NCBI GenBank assembly: GCA_030220185.1
Contig: JASPKZ010008348.1
Span: 496,001 to 560,000 of the forward strand
DNA from: Diploptera punctata
Taxonomy: Eukaryota; Arthropoda; Insecta; Blattodea; Blaberidae
DNA: 64,000 nucleotides
Direction: 5' to 3'
In this document: positions 54,537-64,000 of the stretch, in pieces
Numbering within the stretch: position 1 is the first letter of the stretch
How the letters are laid out: each line of letters opens with the position of its first letter
Program-made: the position numbers and the translations under genes
The notes under the pieces: generated by a model
Seen by the model: the letters and a program-made list of their open reading frames with translations, nothing else
What the model was told of the DNA's origin: nothing
The model's database searches: none

Positions 54537-56066
54537 CACTGCTCAAAACAAATAGAGGAACACTATGAAATATGCAAATACTTTTTCATTGGATAAAGGT
54601 AAAAATATGAAATTAATAAAGTGCATTATTTGTGGTTATTTATTTATTGCTCATGTCAGTAAAAACAAATGAATAACGCTGACAATTAACATTTCAAATA
54701 ATTCCGCTAGGTAAGCAATTGAATCTTGTGCTTATTTTTCAAACTTAAACACTCGTTATATAGAGTTAGTATCGTGTATGGCCTCCACGACATTCGATGA
54801 CACTTTGGCACCTTCGTGGCATGCTCCCAATAAGATTCTGGATTTCCTCTTGCGGGATATTCTCCCATTCCTCCTTCAGAGCATCTCCAAGTTGCTGCAG
54901 AGTTTGGGGAGCTTGGCGTCGGTTCCTGACCTTCCTGTCTAGAAGATCCCACAAGTGTTCAATAGGGTTGAGGTCTGGGCTGACCGCTGGCCACTCCATT
55001 ACCTCAATTTCATTCCTCCTCAGGAAATCCCTGGTGACAGCCGCAGAATGTGCCCTGGCATTATGCTGCATAAACAGAAATCCAGGGCCTACTCCAATGG
55101 CAGTAGGTACTACATGCTCTTCCAGAACGTGCTCGATATACCGCTGGGGAACAAGTACAAGGTCCGTACGATTGTTGTACATAACTCCGGCCCGCACCAT
55201 TATGGAACCTCCTCCGAATCAATGAATTTCCTGTACAGCCTCTGCATAAAATATTTCTCCTGGCCGTCCCCACACCCTCAATCGACCATCACAACGTGTA
55301 AGACGATACCCTGGATTCGTCCGAGAAGAGCACAGACTCCCACTGTTTCAGGTTCCAATCACCATGGTTTTTAGCATACGTACATCTTGCTGCCTTATGC
55401 CCATTTGTTAAGCGTAGTTTTTAACGGGCCTTTTTGGACGAATATTCTTTTTCCTTAATCTGTTCCTTATGGTTTGGTCTGAAACCCGGATTCCGGAAGC
55501 CATATGAAGGTCATTCTGCAGGTCTTTTGCAGTTTTTGTACGCTGTCGAAGAGCAGAAAGAACAACGTATATGTCATCCTGGGGGCTTGTTTTCAATTTA
55601 CAGCCCTGGCCACGTCTTCTACAATACTTACCTGTCTCTCTGTGCCTGTTGCGTAACCTGGACACCACGGAAGGAGAAACCCCAAGCTCTCTAGCCACTT
55701 GTCGCAGAGATTGACCTTGTCGTAAAAGATGTAGAGTATGATACTCTTCAAACTCATTTAAATGCCTCATTTTGTCAGAGACTTCAATAAACAAGGCAAT
55801 AATCAACATTCGTCACTAAGGCAACATCAGGAAGCTTATCAATTAGAAGTGGCCAGTGCCTTCCAAAATAAAAAAACTTCTCTATATTTGTTATTTGAGG
55901 TAAAATTCTCTGCATTTAGGCCATGGATCTTTAAAATTTGTATCCAATGATAAAATTAATAATTGAATTTACATATACTCCAACTTTCAGCATCACATCT
56001 TTAAAAAAACAATTACTTATTCAATTTATTGCAAGTGTTCCTCTAATTTTTTTGAGTTGAGCAGTG
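54537..56066 (-). mobile_element. Tc1-like transposon, 1.53 kb
   Basis: The left end CACTGCTCAAAACAAATAG and the right end in reverse complement CACTGCTCAACTCAAAAAAA, followed on both sides by agaggaacact, form short inverted repeats. TA flanks both ends (54535-54536, 56067-56068). A single transposase relic fills the interior. Its length and good conservation suggest a comparatively young copy. Confidence 0.92.
54766..55770 (-). pseudogene. Tc1-like DD34E transposase, inactivated
   Basis: It would cut and paste the element. The start MRHLNEFEEYHTLHLLRQGQ (55770) leads into paired HTH domains with ARELGVSPSVVSRLRNRHRE, then VSDQTIRNRLRKKNIRPKRP. A frame change near 55400, the DDE first block SVLFSDESR (Asp present), another frame change near 55310, and an in-frame TGA just before the FGGGSIMV block follow. 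Then FLFMQHNARAHSA has His where the second catalytic Asp belongs. SPDLNPIEHLWDLLDRKVRN keeps the Glu 34 residues later. It is therefore dead by two frameshifts, a stop and a catalytic substitution. Confidence 0.93.
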
Positions 56067-56068
56067 TA

Positions 56069-56590
56069 CTTAATCAAAACAGATACTCGTGTTTCCGTTT
56101 TCAGTGTAATATAACTGACAGGAGAAATTAGTGCTTTGCCAATTGAAGGCTTAAAGCAAAAAGAGAAAAAGAAGAATTAACGTGGTACGAGCCGCCTCTG
56201 CTTTTTAATACAGCTTTATGTCTTATTCTAGAAGGAGAATCCATCCTTGTTTTTGTCCGTGACACTCCATTTTGTCTGATAATAGCTGTATTTGTTGGGA
56301 GGTGTCTACGAAATGAGGTAGAATTTAATTTCTCACGGGAGAGATTCTGAGCAGACGCCCACGTTGTATTTTATCCAATCCCCAGTCGCATGTTCCTTGT
56401 CAAATCTCTGTCTTCCCCTCCCCCTACACCCTTTATTTCAATTTCATTTAATTACACCTTTCCTTGACAAGTAATCATCCTTTTCAATTTGCCATTTTAA
56501 GTCTTATTTCTACCTGAAATGTTTGTCTTCTCCACTCATGAAAATACTATTCCCTGCTGAAAATAGACATCATAAAAATAATGTTGCTGA
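56069..56590. other. No recognisable feature
   Basis: AT-rich to mixed sequence, with no supported ORF. Confidence 0.35.
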
Positions 56591-56610
56591 TAATAATAGT
56601 AATATTGATT

Positions 56611-56611
<1 letters not shown>

Positions 56612-56689
<78 letters not shown>

Positions 56690-56700
56690 TAATAATAATA
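56612..56700. repeat. (AAT)n microsatellite
   Basis: About 28 near-perfect aat units ahead of the family K relic. It probably represents that retrotransposon's tail region. Confidence 0.95.
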
Positions 56701-56960
56701 ATTTTATTTATTTATAAACAGGTTACAATGTAAAACATCTTCCTGTGCCCGAACCTTTTTTAAATTTTTATATTCTTTCTCCATTCTTCTCTATCTTCCC
56801 ATTCGAATTCTTCCAGGCTTAGCTCCCTCATACCTCTTCTTACATCATCCATCCATTTAAATCTAGGTCGACCTCTCTTTCCTTTCCCAGGTGGAATCCA
56901 TTCCAAAGCTTGTCTGGATAATCTTTTCTCTGGCGTTCTACATACATGATCATACCATTC

Positions 56961-56961
<1 letters not shown>

Positions 56962-57044
<83 letters not shown>

Positions 57045-58621
57045 TAATAATAATAACTTTATTTTACCTGGCAGAGTTAAGGCCTTGTCTGCCAATCAAC
57101 CAGGTTTTAAAAAATACAAAAAAAAAATAGTCTTACATCTAAATTACAATAAACATAATCAATTACATGTTATAAATACAATACAATTAATATTTATAAC
57201 GTATTTTGATTTACTCTAGATTTAACGAATTTAATGTATAATACGTACAAGATATATATATATAAGCGAGAAAAAATTATGAAAGACAGTATAAATTTAC
57301 ATAAATAGAGATTAATTAATTATTAGACAACAGGTAACTGATGTATAAGCGTGACTTAAAAGTGCCAAGTGTGCGGCAACCCCTGATATCTTGAGGAAGG
57401 AAATTCCAGGAGCAGGGAGAGGTTACTGTGAAGGAACAAGAATAAGAGGACATGCTATGAAGAGGGATTGTTAGCAGACTGCTATCTTGTGATCTAGTGT
57501 CAATATTGTGATAAGAGGATAACTTATCAAATCTGGACGCCAGGTAAGTGGGAGTGTAGGGATTCAGAAGCTTGGAAAGTAGTGAAAGAGAGTACAATTT
57601 ACGTCTGTCAGTAAGAAGGAGCCAAGAGAGGTTATTGAAGAGTTCGGAAATATGGTCATAACAGCGGATATTGAAAATGAATCGAACGCAAGCATTATGA
57701 ACACGCTGCAGTCTCTGCGACAAGTCATAGTTTAGATCATTATATATAATGTCACAACAATCGAAGTGTGGCAACACAAGATTCTGCACAAGGATTTGTT
57801 TTAACGAAACTGGGAGAAAATTCTTTAAACGTCTAAGATAATGTAAGATGGAGAAAGTCTTTTTGCATATGTGTTTGCCAGGTTAAATTTGCGTCTAGAT
57901 GTAGTCCAAGATCTATTACTGAAGAAGAATAAGGGATAATTATATTATTCATAGTAATGTTTGGAAGAGTAGATATGTCAAAGGTTGCAAAAGCAGTCTT
58001 TGTTGTTCCATTAGAATTACTTGTGACTTGTTAGGATTTAGATTTAGACCGATACTTGAAGACCAGTTATAGATGGATGTGAGATCGTCATTCATTTTCG
58101 TCAAGCTGTTATAGAAAGAATGAGGAGGTGAATGCAGGTAAATTTGGAGATCATCTGCATAGAGGTGATAACGGCAGTGCTTTAGTACAGTTGGTAAGTC
58201 ATTTATGTAGATTGAGAAAAGAAGAGGTCTGAGAACACTGCCCTGGGGGGACTCCCGCCTGCACTTTGCGCCAAGACGAAGATCTAGAGTTTAGTGAAAC
58301 GTATTGCTGACGCCCGTGCAGGTATGAGTCGAACCAGGATACAGTGCTGTCAGATAAGTGTAGGTGCTTGAGCTTTATCAAAAGTAAGTCGTGATCTACT
58401 GTGTCAAAAGCTTTGCTGAAGTCAAGTATGATTAAAGGAGTCAATTCACGTCTGTCCATGGATTCACGAATATCTTCAGTAATTTTTAACAAAGCTGTGT
58501 TTGTGCTATGACCAGATCTGAAGCCAGATTGATAAGGGTCAAGGAGGTGATTTGCTTGGAGACATTCAGTCATTTGCTTATGTATAATACGTTCCAGGGC
58601 TTTATATAATGTCGGAAGGAT
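56962..58621 (-). mobile_element. CR1-like retrotransposon with (TTA)n tail, inserted in K
   Basis: About 1.66 kb on the minus strand. 5'-truncated within RT, it runs through ORF2 to a 3' UTR ending gactggcagagttaaggc-type sequence read in reverse (caaggccttaactctgccag), then ggtaaaataaagtt and a (TTA)n tail of about 30 units at 56962-57050. Flanking CTA on each side is the only duplication visible. Confidence 0.85.
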
Positions 58622-58640
58622 GCTAGTTGTCTGTATCTCA
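57316..58640 (-). pseudogene. CR1-like ORF2: reverse transcriptase and C-terminus
   Basis: The minus strand in order: LPTLYKALERIIHKQMTECL, LDPYQSGFRSGHSTNTALLK, LTPLIILDFSKAFDTVDHDL (motif A with catalytic Asp), [12 protein letters not shown] (GVPQGS-like, frameshifted by an extra G near 58245), [20 protein letters not shown] (catalytic YADD, near 58150), then YNDLNYDLSQRLQRVHNACV, FIFNIRCYDHISELFNNLSW and CSWNFLPQDIRGCRTLGTFK, ending at 57316. Motif style fits CR1/L2-type elements. At least two frame changes; inactive. Confidence 0.88.
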
Positions 58641-58924
58641 CAAAATCTAATATTACATTTTAAGACTTCCATTTGTTGTCTGATGATTGTATTTCTGATT
58701 TTTTTTTTTCCAATTTAGAATGTCTAGTTGAGCGTCTAGAACAATCCATTTCAGTATAAATAAGGTTTGAACTCAAATTTGTATTCAACTGCCACGTTTC
58801 TGCACCGTATGTTAGCTTGCTTCGAATTATGGTTTTATAAATTTGTAATTTGGATGATAGTAATAATAACATTAATAAAATATATTATAATAATGATAAT
58901 AGTGATAATAACGATGATAATATT

Positions 58925-59335
58925 TTTATTAGGAATGTTATCTACAATACAGTAGTTTTCCTACAACCCAATTTAAATTCCACTCCTTCATACATCACTG
59001 GTACTCTCTGCATCACACTCTGTTAAGCCTCTCAACACCATACTCCTATGAACTCCTTGTACCCACTGTTCTTTAAGTCTCTCCTTTCTTCTGTGGCCCA
59101 CCGCTTCAAAATTTAATATACTGTCATCTGACATCCTCTTTACGTGGCCAAACTACTTCAGGCTTCTTTCTTCAATAACTTGTAGAACATCCACTGTTTT
59201 TTCTGATTTTAGTGTTTACAATTTTGTGTCTTGTTGAATTTCTCCTCCAGAAGTCCACCTCTGACACCAATAGTTCATGTGGTTGCTCTCTGTACCATAC
59301 AATAGTACTCTCTCCACCAATCAACCATAAATAGT
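58925..59335 (-). pseudogene. Retrotransposon C-terminal fragment (family N)
   Basis: It matches 47765-48120, with blocks tcatctgacatcctctttac, cccaccgcttcaaaatttaa and ctctgcatcacactctgtta, read in reverse. Degraded. Confidence 0.62.
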
Positions 59336-59336
59336 C

Positions 59337-59337
<1 letters not shown>

Positions 59338-59370
<33 letters not shown>

Positions 59371-59850
59371 GTTATAACAGTAAAATAGTAATGACAGTAA
59401 TAATAGTAATATTAGCAATAGTAGTAATAGTAGTAAAAAAGTAAAGTAAAGTGATCCCACTACAGGCCTCAGGAGGCCCTTGGGGTAGTAGGAGGTTAAG
59501 GCTCCCACTTTTTCTAGACAATCGGCACTTTATGTCAGCCGGGTTGTCAGCACTGCGTGACGGCCGCCTTTACCCCAGAACAAGCGTCTGATACTAATTT
59601 CAGTTAGAGGCTGAGTCGACCCCAGGGCCATAGTGCCGCTAGAGGGTTTGGGTCAGTTTAAAAATCCTGACCCCAACGGGACTTGAACCCTCGACCCTCC
59701 GGCTTGTAGCTCAGTGCCTTAACCACTACGCTACGGAGTAGTAATAATACTAATATTAGTATTATTAGTAATAGTAATAATAATAATATTAGTAATAATA
59801 ATAACAATAAATATAATAGTAATAATAATAATAATAATCATAATAGTACT
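59338..59850. repeat. Degenerate (AAT)/(AGT) simple repeat with SINE inside
   Basis: aat- and agt-based trinucleotide runs at 59338-59436 and 59745-59850, split by SINE S4. Confidence 0.85.
59437..59736 (-). mobile_element. SINE S4, copy 3
   Basis: About 300 bp near-identical to 17645-17948 and 52109-52414. Flanking AGTAGTAA (59429-59436, 59737-59744) is a probable target duplication, though the simple-repeat context makes its length uncertain. Confidence 0.88.
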
Positions 59851-60360
59851 TTTTATTAGGAATATTCCACATTACAGTGTTTCTCCTTCAACCCAAAGTT
59901 GTCGCCAGAGGTTCCTGTCTAAAAGATCTTCTTCCCTCAATTCTCCAGCTTCCATACTTCTCCTCACTTCATCCATCCAGCGTTCTCTAGGTCTACCTCT
60001 TCCACTTCTTCCATTAGCTTTCCAATTAAGGATCTTCTTGGTATTCTATCTTCTTCCATTCTTATGACGTGTCCATACCATTTCAAATGTTTTTTTTTCT
60101 ATTTTTCCTAATATGTTTTTTCAACTTGCATAATTTCCCTTATTGTGATGTTTCTGACCTTATCCCTTCTTGAAATTCTTGTCGATTGCTTCCAAAAATA
60201 AATTTCTACTGCTAACAGCTTGTTGGCTTGTTTTCTACTTACTGTCCAGGTTTCGGACCCATATAATAAAATGCATTGTAACAGAACTTGAAGTATAGGT
60301 TTTTCCGTTCTGTATATTATATTTTTATTCCGAAGCACTTGAAGTCAACCAATGATTCAT
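59848..60360 (-). pseudogene. Retrotransposon C-terminal fragment (family L)
   Basis: The minus strand reads QVLLQCILLYGSETWTVSRK, QANKLLAVEIYFWKQSTRIS, RRDKVRNITIREIMQVEKT, then in other frames PKKILNWKANGRSGRGRPRE, RWMDEVRRSMEAGELREEDL and DRNLWRQLWVEGETL. It is longer than its relative at 11027-11275. Confidence 0.75.
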
Positions 60361-60840
60361 CTTCCATCAGTTATCCTTCTTTAAATGTATGTAGTTGAAT
60401 TCTCATTTTTATCTAAAATAGATCCTAAACATTTAAAAAAAATAACATTACGTATTCTTCATGAATTACACTTTAACTCACATGTTGTATCCAATGAAAG
60501 ATATTCTGTTTTAATATAATTTATGTATACAAATATAATTTGTTGAGGACGACTGCCACAAGAACTACAAATATGCAATGGTTAACAGTTCCCTTGTTAG
60601 TCTCGTAAAATATGCTTAAATGGTAGTTGGTTTCTCTTTTAAAAAATTGACAAATGTTTAACCTGTTTTACTCATTTGTTATTTTAACAAAACAAACTTT
60701 GTTGTTTGCTATTCAAATCCAAACATTATTTGAATTTTGCACTGTGCGCTGCACAGGGTAGAACATTAACAAACATTAAGCCTACTTCATGCAGCCTGTT
60801 AACATAACCTACATTCAATCATCGTCGTCAGCCGACATTA
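60361..60840. other. No recognisable feature
   Basis: AT-rich. The atgcaatggttaacagttccc stretch near 60575 resembles repeat R. No ORF. Confidence 0.35.
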
Positions 60841-60849
60841 AGCCTAGAT

Positions 60850-61786
60850 CATAGTTTCTCAACTTGTGTTTCGCGAACCACCGCGGGGGTCGCAAAATAT
60901 TTCAAGAAGTTCGCCAAATCTTTTTCGTAATGGCGGGTTTCGAAGTTAGGGCTGTTATTGTTTCTTTCATTTCTGCTGCTTTGTCTTAGTGATAAAACAT
61001 AATAATAATCATATTTATAATAATAATCATCATCATCATATTTATAATAATAATAATAATCATATTTATATAATAATAAAAATTATTTTAAAATTAAATG
61101 AACGCTATATTGTCCCTTGTTACATATGTGTAACATCGGGAATTTAACACATTATTTCCACAATAAATTAATATTTAGCGCGAATGCCTGATTTACAGTT
61201 ATGTAACAACGTTAGGAATACATTTAATTTCGCTACAACTAGGCCTACGCGTAGTGTAATTTTTAAGCCGTAACCTGAGTAACTCTAAGTTTTAACCGTT
61301 AAGGGTTAAGTTAATTTAAGGTTATTAAACATTTTGCTTGGAATTAAATTGTATGCATGTCTACTGTACTTACTTACTTACTTACTCACTGGCACTATCG
61401 AACCCGTAGGTTCATGGCCGCACGGACATACGCTCTCCATACATCCCTATCCTGAGCTAATGCTTTCCAATCATTCCCTGTATAATCTACTTCCCTCAAA
61501 TCATAGTTAATGTTATTCTCCCACCTCATTCTTGGTCTACCAACTGGGCGTTTTCCCTCTGGCGTTCCTACAAGAAGCTTCCATGCATGTCTTTCATTCC
61601 CTATACGTGCAACATGTCCTGCCTATCGCAGTCTACGAGGCTTAACTGTTCTTATTATATCTGGCTTCCTATAAAGACCATGTAGTTCATGCATGTCTAC
61701 TGTATGTATATTTAAAAGTCAGTGGTTCACACAGCTCAGATCGTTGTGGAAGGGGTTCGCGAGTCGAAAAAGGTTGGGAACCGCTG
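60850..61786. mobile_element. Non-autonomous hAT-like element
   Basis: The left end CATAGTTTCTCAACTTGTGT continues TTCGCGAACCACC. The right end in reverse complement is CAGCGGTTCCCAACCTTTTT, then CGACTCGCGAACCCC. These are the CAG-type inverted ends with GGTTC-CAAC common in hAT elements. The 8-bp flanks GCCTAGAT (60842-60849) and GCCAAGAC (61787-61794) agree at 6 of 8 positions. No transposase inside. It carries an RTE-1 insertion at 61369-61688, so its own length was about 600 bp. Confidence 0.85.
61369..61688 (-). mobile_element. 5'-truncated RTE-1 insertion with 16-bp TSD
   Basis: 320 bp. The (AAGT)n tail is at the left (cttacttacttacttactca) and the truncation at the right (accatgtagttc). 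Perfect direct repeats ATGCATGTCTACTGTA are at 61353-61368 and 61689-61704. It encodes part of the LRW-GHVARIGNERHAWKLL and GKRPVGRPRMRWENNIN block. This is the best-dated RTE-1 insertion here and proves target-primed integration. Confidence 0.95.
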
Positions 61787-61805
61787 GCCAAGACAATATA
61801 TTGCT

Positions 61806-63045
61806 ATACTATTTTCGGGCTAAGTTCCAGTTGTACTGTAATTGTATATTACAATGCGAAGTTTGGAAGTGATTTCTACAGAAGGGAGGAAATTATTAAA
61901 AACCTCGCTATCGCTCGGTTTTTAATTTCCGAGATTCTGTAAAACACTTCACAAACGTGCGTTGTACATTATTTTTTGCGGGATGGTGTTTTCAAAATAA
62001 TAAATAATGGTAAAATAATAACATCTTTGTTGGAAATATTTGCGTTCATTATAAACAACTGACTGACGTTAATAGTCTGACGGTAAATGGCAAAAGTAAT
62101 TTAGTTGAGACTACAGAAGGCCGTGACACGAATCAGACATAAAATGGCGGCAAGTACGAATTTGTTGTTATATATTTCAAAAAAGTCCAGTTCATTTAAA
62201 ATGCAGTGATTAGTTTCGTATAATGTATATTAATACTATCGTTTGGATATATTGTTGTAAAAACATTGTACGTAGTCTACATAAAGAGCAGTGGTTTTAC
62301 TTCCCATCCTAGGTAGGTAACTTGAAATATTACAGTGTAGTTATTTAGTTATTTATAAGTTGGCAATCCCGAAATTTAGGAAACTGAACTTTCAATCACG
62401 GTCGCCATTCCTGTAAGTACGACAGAACGCACTATCGTGCAGAAATAAACTTGCATATTGTAATAAACTAAACATCTATTGGGTGAACTGTGCAGCTACT
62501 TTTACCCGCCGTATGAGTAAATTGTGTACGATACAAACGTTGTTCTTAGGTAACATTGCATTTTACAGGAAATAAGACTAAATACAAGGTAAGATGGTAG
62601 CAATAATTATTAACTTTCTCCATTTCTTATTTATTTATAACAAATTATATGTGGGTCTACCTAATCAGATGTTTACACTTTTTACATGATATCGATTGAT
62701 TTTGTTTAATTTCAATCTCATTTTGAGCAGAATTTATGCTCCATGCCGACTCACAGTAAATTCTACTGTTATTTTAACCACATCCTAAATGGCAAATGTG
62801 GGATATTTTTCACACTGTTTGGAAACATTCAAAATAATTTCTTTGTCTCTGCTTTTCAAACACTTTGCTTTCCAATTTTTAAGAAATTATACAGGAAGTG
62901 CCCATTATGAAACAATATAAATTCCAACATATTCTGCATTGCACATGCGTAAGAATAAAACAATACAAATCCAATGTATTAAAATTGTAATTATATATTT
63001 TAAAACTCTCTCACATAACTTATATAGGAAGTGCTAGGTAATACA
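61806..63045 (+). mobile_element. Element M, copy 3, interrupted by X
   Basis: The M end tcgggctaagttccagttgt is at 61813. The interior resumes after X at about 62449 (aaactaaacatctattgggt) and runs to about 63045 (acttatataggaagtgctag), where a (CTT)n run begins. Confidence 0.75.
61843..62448 (+). mobile_element. Element X, copy 5, nested in M
   Basis: About 605 bp, from attacaatgcgaagtttgga to gcactatcgtgcagaaa. It lies between M sequences that are adjacent in the 7738 copy, so X moved after M was in place. Confidence 0.78.
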
Positions 63046-63049
63046 TTAT

Positions 63050-63097
63050 CTTCTTCTTCTTCTTCTTCTTCTTCTTCTTCTTCTTCTTCTTCTTCTT
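63050..63097. repeat. (CTT)n microsatellite
   Basis: About 16 perfect ctt units. Confidence 0.95.
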
Positions 63098-63109
63098 GTA
63101 AGCCCTTGT

Positions 63110-63440
63110 TGCTCTCAACGAGACTTATCCCTACAGGAGAGAAATTCAACCATATTAATGGAGTTACACTTGTTTTCGGGTAGATGTAATTGAGTGGCCC
63201 GTGATCAGGGGTTCCCCTTCATAGTGATATTTAGGAAACCATGGTGGTACTAGGATAGGAAAATTCTGTAAATTCTGCTTAGAGGTCTTTTTATTCAGGC
63301 TTATGGATCTTTTACGAGCCTGAATATCTTCAGACTCGGGACCCACAGCTTAAATCCCTCCCGAAGGATTTGCTCATTTGATTTTTCCATCGTAAAAAAT
63401 TCATCGACCCCGGCCGGGTTTAAAACTACCCACGAGACCT
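63110..63440 (-). mobile_element. SINE-like S5
   Basis: tttttattcaggcttatgga, gaatatcttcagactcggga and catcgaccccggccgggttt match S5. The left part (63110-63240) differs from other copies, indicating a subfamily or truncation. Confidence 0.68.
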
Positions 63441-63469
63441 GAAACAAGGAGCACTAGTCCACTGCTACA

Positions 63470-63555
63470 GATTTCTATTATTTTCATTTCCTTTAGAGAA
63501 GATGTTGAGTGGTAGACAAGGCTTAACTCTGCCAGGTTAAATAAAACTATTATTA
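63470..63555 (+). pseudogene. CR1-like 3'-UTR fragment with (ATT)n tail
   Basis: gtggtagacaaggcttaact, ctgccaggttaaataaaact and a short (att)n equal the 3' end of the CR1-like element at 57050-57090. This is a heavily 5'-truncated insertion. Confidence 0.72.
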
Positions 63556-63557
63556 TT

Positions 63558-63712
63558 ATAAAACTAACATCACATCAAAAGCTGCTCTAAAATACGGAAG
63601 TGAAATTTGGGTTTTAAATAAAATAAATTCTCACAAACTTAGAGTAAGCCAACTATGTTTCTTACGATCATTGTTAGGAGTTAATAGACTGGATCATCAA
63701 AGTAACAATATT
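63558..63712 (+). pseudogene. Retrotransposon post-RT fragment (family W-like)
   Basis: One open frame reads TSKAALKYGSEIWVLNKINS, HKLRVSQLCFLRSLLGVNRL and DHQSN, the YGSE.W...K...L...Q..FLRS..G..R.D block of RTE-like ORFs. It is bounded by element H on the right. Confidence 0.7.
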
Positions 63713-63713
63713 A

Positions 63714-63838
63714 TCATAAGTAATGCCACGAGTGATTTACAATTTATCTAGAGAATTTGTAAATCAAGATTGTCATTTGTTAGGACTATTTAACGAATAC
63801 AATTAAGCTGTTTACTCACAAATCATTATTTAAATATC
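63714..63838 (+). mobile_element. Element H, copy 4, truncated
   Basis: The first 125 bp of H (tcataagtaatgccacgagt to actcacaaatcattattta). The central hairpin is lost and a SINE S1 follows. Confidence 0.7.
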
Positions 63839-63839
63839 C

Positions 63840-64000
63840 ATCCATCCATCCATAGTAATTCGGCCCGAGGACAGGTCTTTCACTGCAATCATAGTATTTT
63901 CATGCTGTGCTTTGGAGCTTTACTAGGGGATTATATGTGTGGTAGGGCTTCCCGTTGCTTTCCACACCGGTGAAGGATGGTGATGATGGGCGGATGATTT
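63840..64000 (-). mobile_element. SINE S1, running off the window
   Basis: The 3' half of S1 from (atcc)n catagtaattcggcccgag to ggtgaaggatggtgatgatg. The tRNA head would lie beyond the window's right edge. Confidence 0.85.

Larger units (their letters stand above)
56725..58860 (-). pseudogene. Family K retrotransposon fragment split by a CR1-like insertion
   Basis: The 3' part 56725-56961 encodes EWYDHVCRTPEKRLSRQALE, WIPPGKGKRGRPRFKWMDDV and RRGMRELSLEEFEWEDREEW. The 5' part 58622-58860 encodes KLQIYKTIIRSKLTYGAETW and QLNTNLSSNLIYTEMDCSRR. The two halves are contiguous in the copies at 33880 and 38405. Confidence 0.82.

Noticed and set aside
54797..55694. Plus-strand ORFs of 86-142 codons
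   Set aside because: Antisense shadows of the Tc1-like transposase on the minus strand, which has recognisable HTH and DDE motifs.
56523..57130. Poly-Asn, poly-Ile and poly-Leu ORFs
   Set aside because: Translations of (AAT)n microsatellites, also seen at 21600-21700 and 34440-34540. No coding evidence.
1..64000. A host protein-coding gene or multi-gene functional system
   Set aside because: Every sizeable frame was either a transposon relic, a repeat artefact or without any recognisable motif. No plausible exon series or promoter was seen, though short diverged exons cannot be excluded by eye.
1..64000. Endogenous virus or LTR retrotransposon
   Set aside because: I saw no gag/protease/integrase motifs or paired long terminal repeats. 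The tandem units at 33-40 kb were considered as LTR-like direct repeats, but they lack internal coding sequence and primer-binding structure.

Overview
This is a non-coding, transposon-dense stretch of an animal genome. It is AT-rich and full of microsatellites. It contains reverse-transcriptase relics, Tc1/mariner, pogo and hAT elements, and several tRNA-headed SINE families nested in one another. I infer an arthropod, most likely an insect with a large repeat-rich genome (cockroach or termite-like). The repeat style points there, but no host gene confirms it. I see no intact host protein-coding gene, no operon and no prokaryotic or organellar signal. Essentially every credible open reading frame is a decayed piece of a mobile element.

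Layout. 1-11.4 kb: nested DNA-element relics (families M, A and X), many fragments of one abundant non-LTR retrotransposon (here RTE-1), and a 2.6 kb endonuclease-RT retrotransposon lying inside an M element. A 676 bp TA-flanked element with terminal inverted repeats sits inside an RTE-1 copy at 5.3-6.0 kb. 11.4-14.3 kb: a SINE, another retrotransposon relic, then a 24-copy 37-bp minisatellite. 14.4-19 kb: an RTE-1 copy carrying a hairpin element (H), a DUF4817-like fragment, a deleted mariner and a Tigger/pogo relic interrupted by nested SINEs. 19-31 kb: X element, RTE-1 copies, a 1.6 kb Tc1-like element with long terminal repeats holding internal direct repeats and a foldback insert, and a second RTE-1 copy carrying H at the same internal position. 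31-33 kb: a mariner-like element and a CR1-like 3' end.

33.4-39.7 kb is a tandem array of about 1.7-1.8 kb composite units containing tRNA-like segments and retrotransposon fragments, later invaded by RTE-1 and a SINE. 40.0-41.7 kb, 43.5-44.2 kb and 46.1-46.6 kb are three separate large inverted repeats. A tRNA-Tyr-like sequence with an intron and a T-run terminator lies beside the third. 46.9-54.5 kb: H, an RNase H-bearing retrotransposon tail, SINEs and X. 54.5-56.1 kb: a Tc1-like element with a DD34E-type transposase inactivated by frameshifts, a stop and loss of the second catalytic Asp. 56.7-58.9 kb: a CR1-like element with a (TTA)n tail inserted into another retrotransposon relic. 58.9-64 kb: retrotransposon fragments, SINEs, a non-autonomous hAT with an RTE-1 insertion, and M interrupted by X.

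The useful content is insertion history. Several insertions have readable target-site duplications and paralogous empty sites inside the same window, so relative ages can be ordered. I find no new defence, metabolic or regulatory system. Family labels A, E, H, K, L, M, N, P, Q, R, T, U, V, W, X and S1-S5 are mine, assigned by eye from cross-matches within the window; clade names are inferences from protein motifs.
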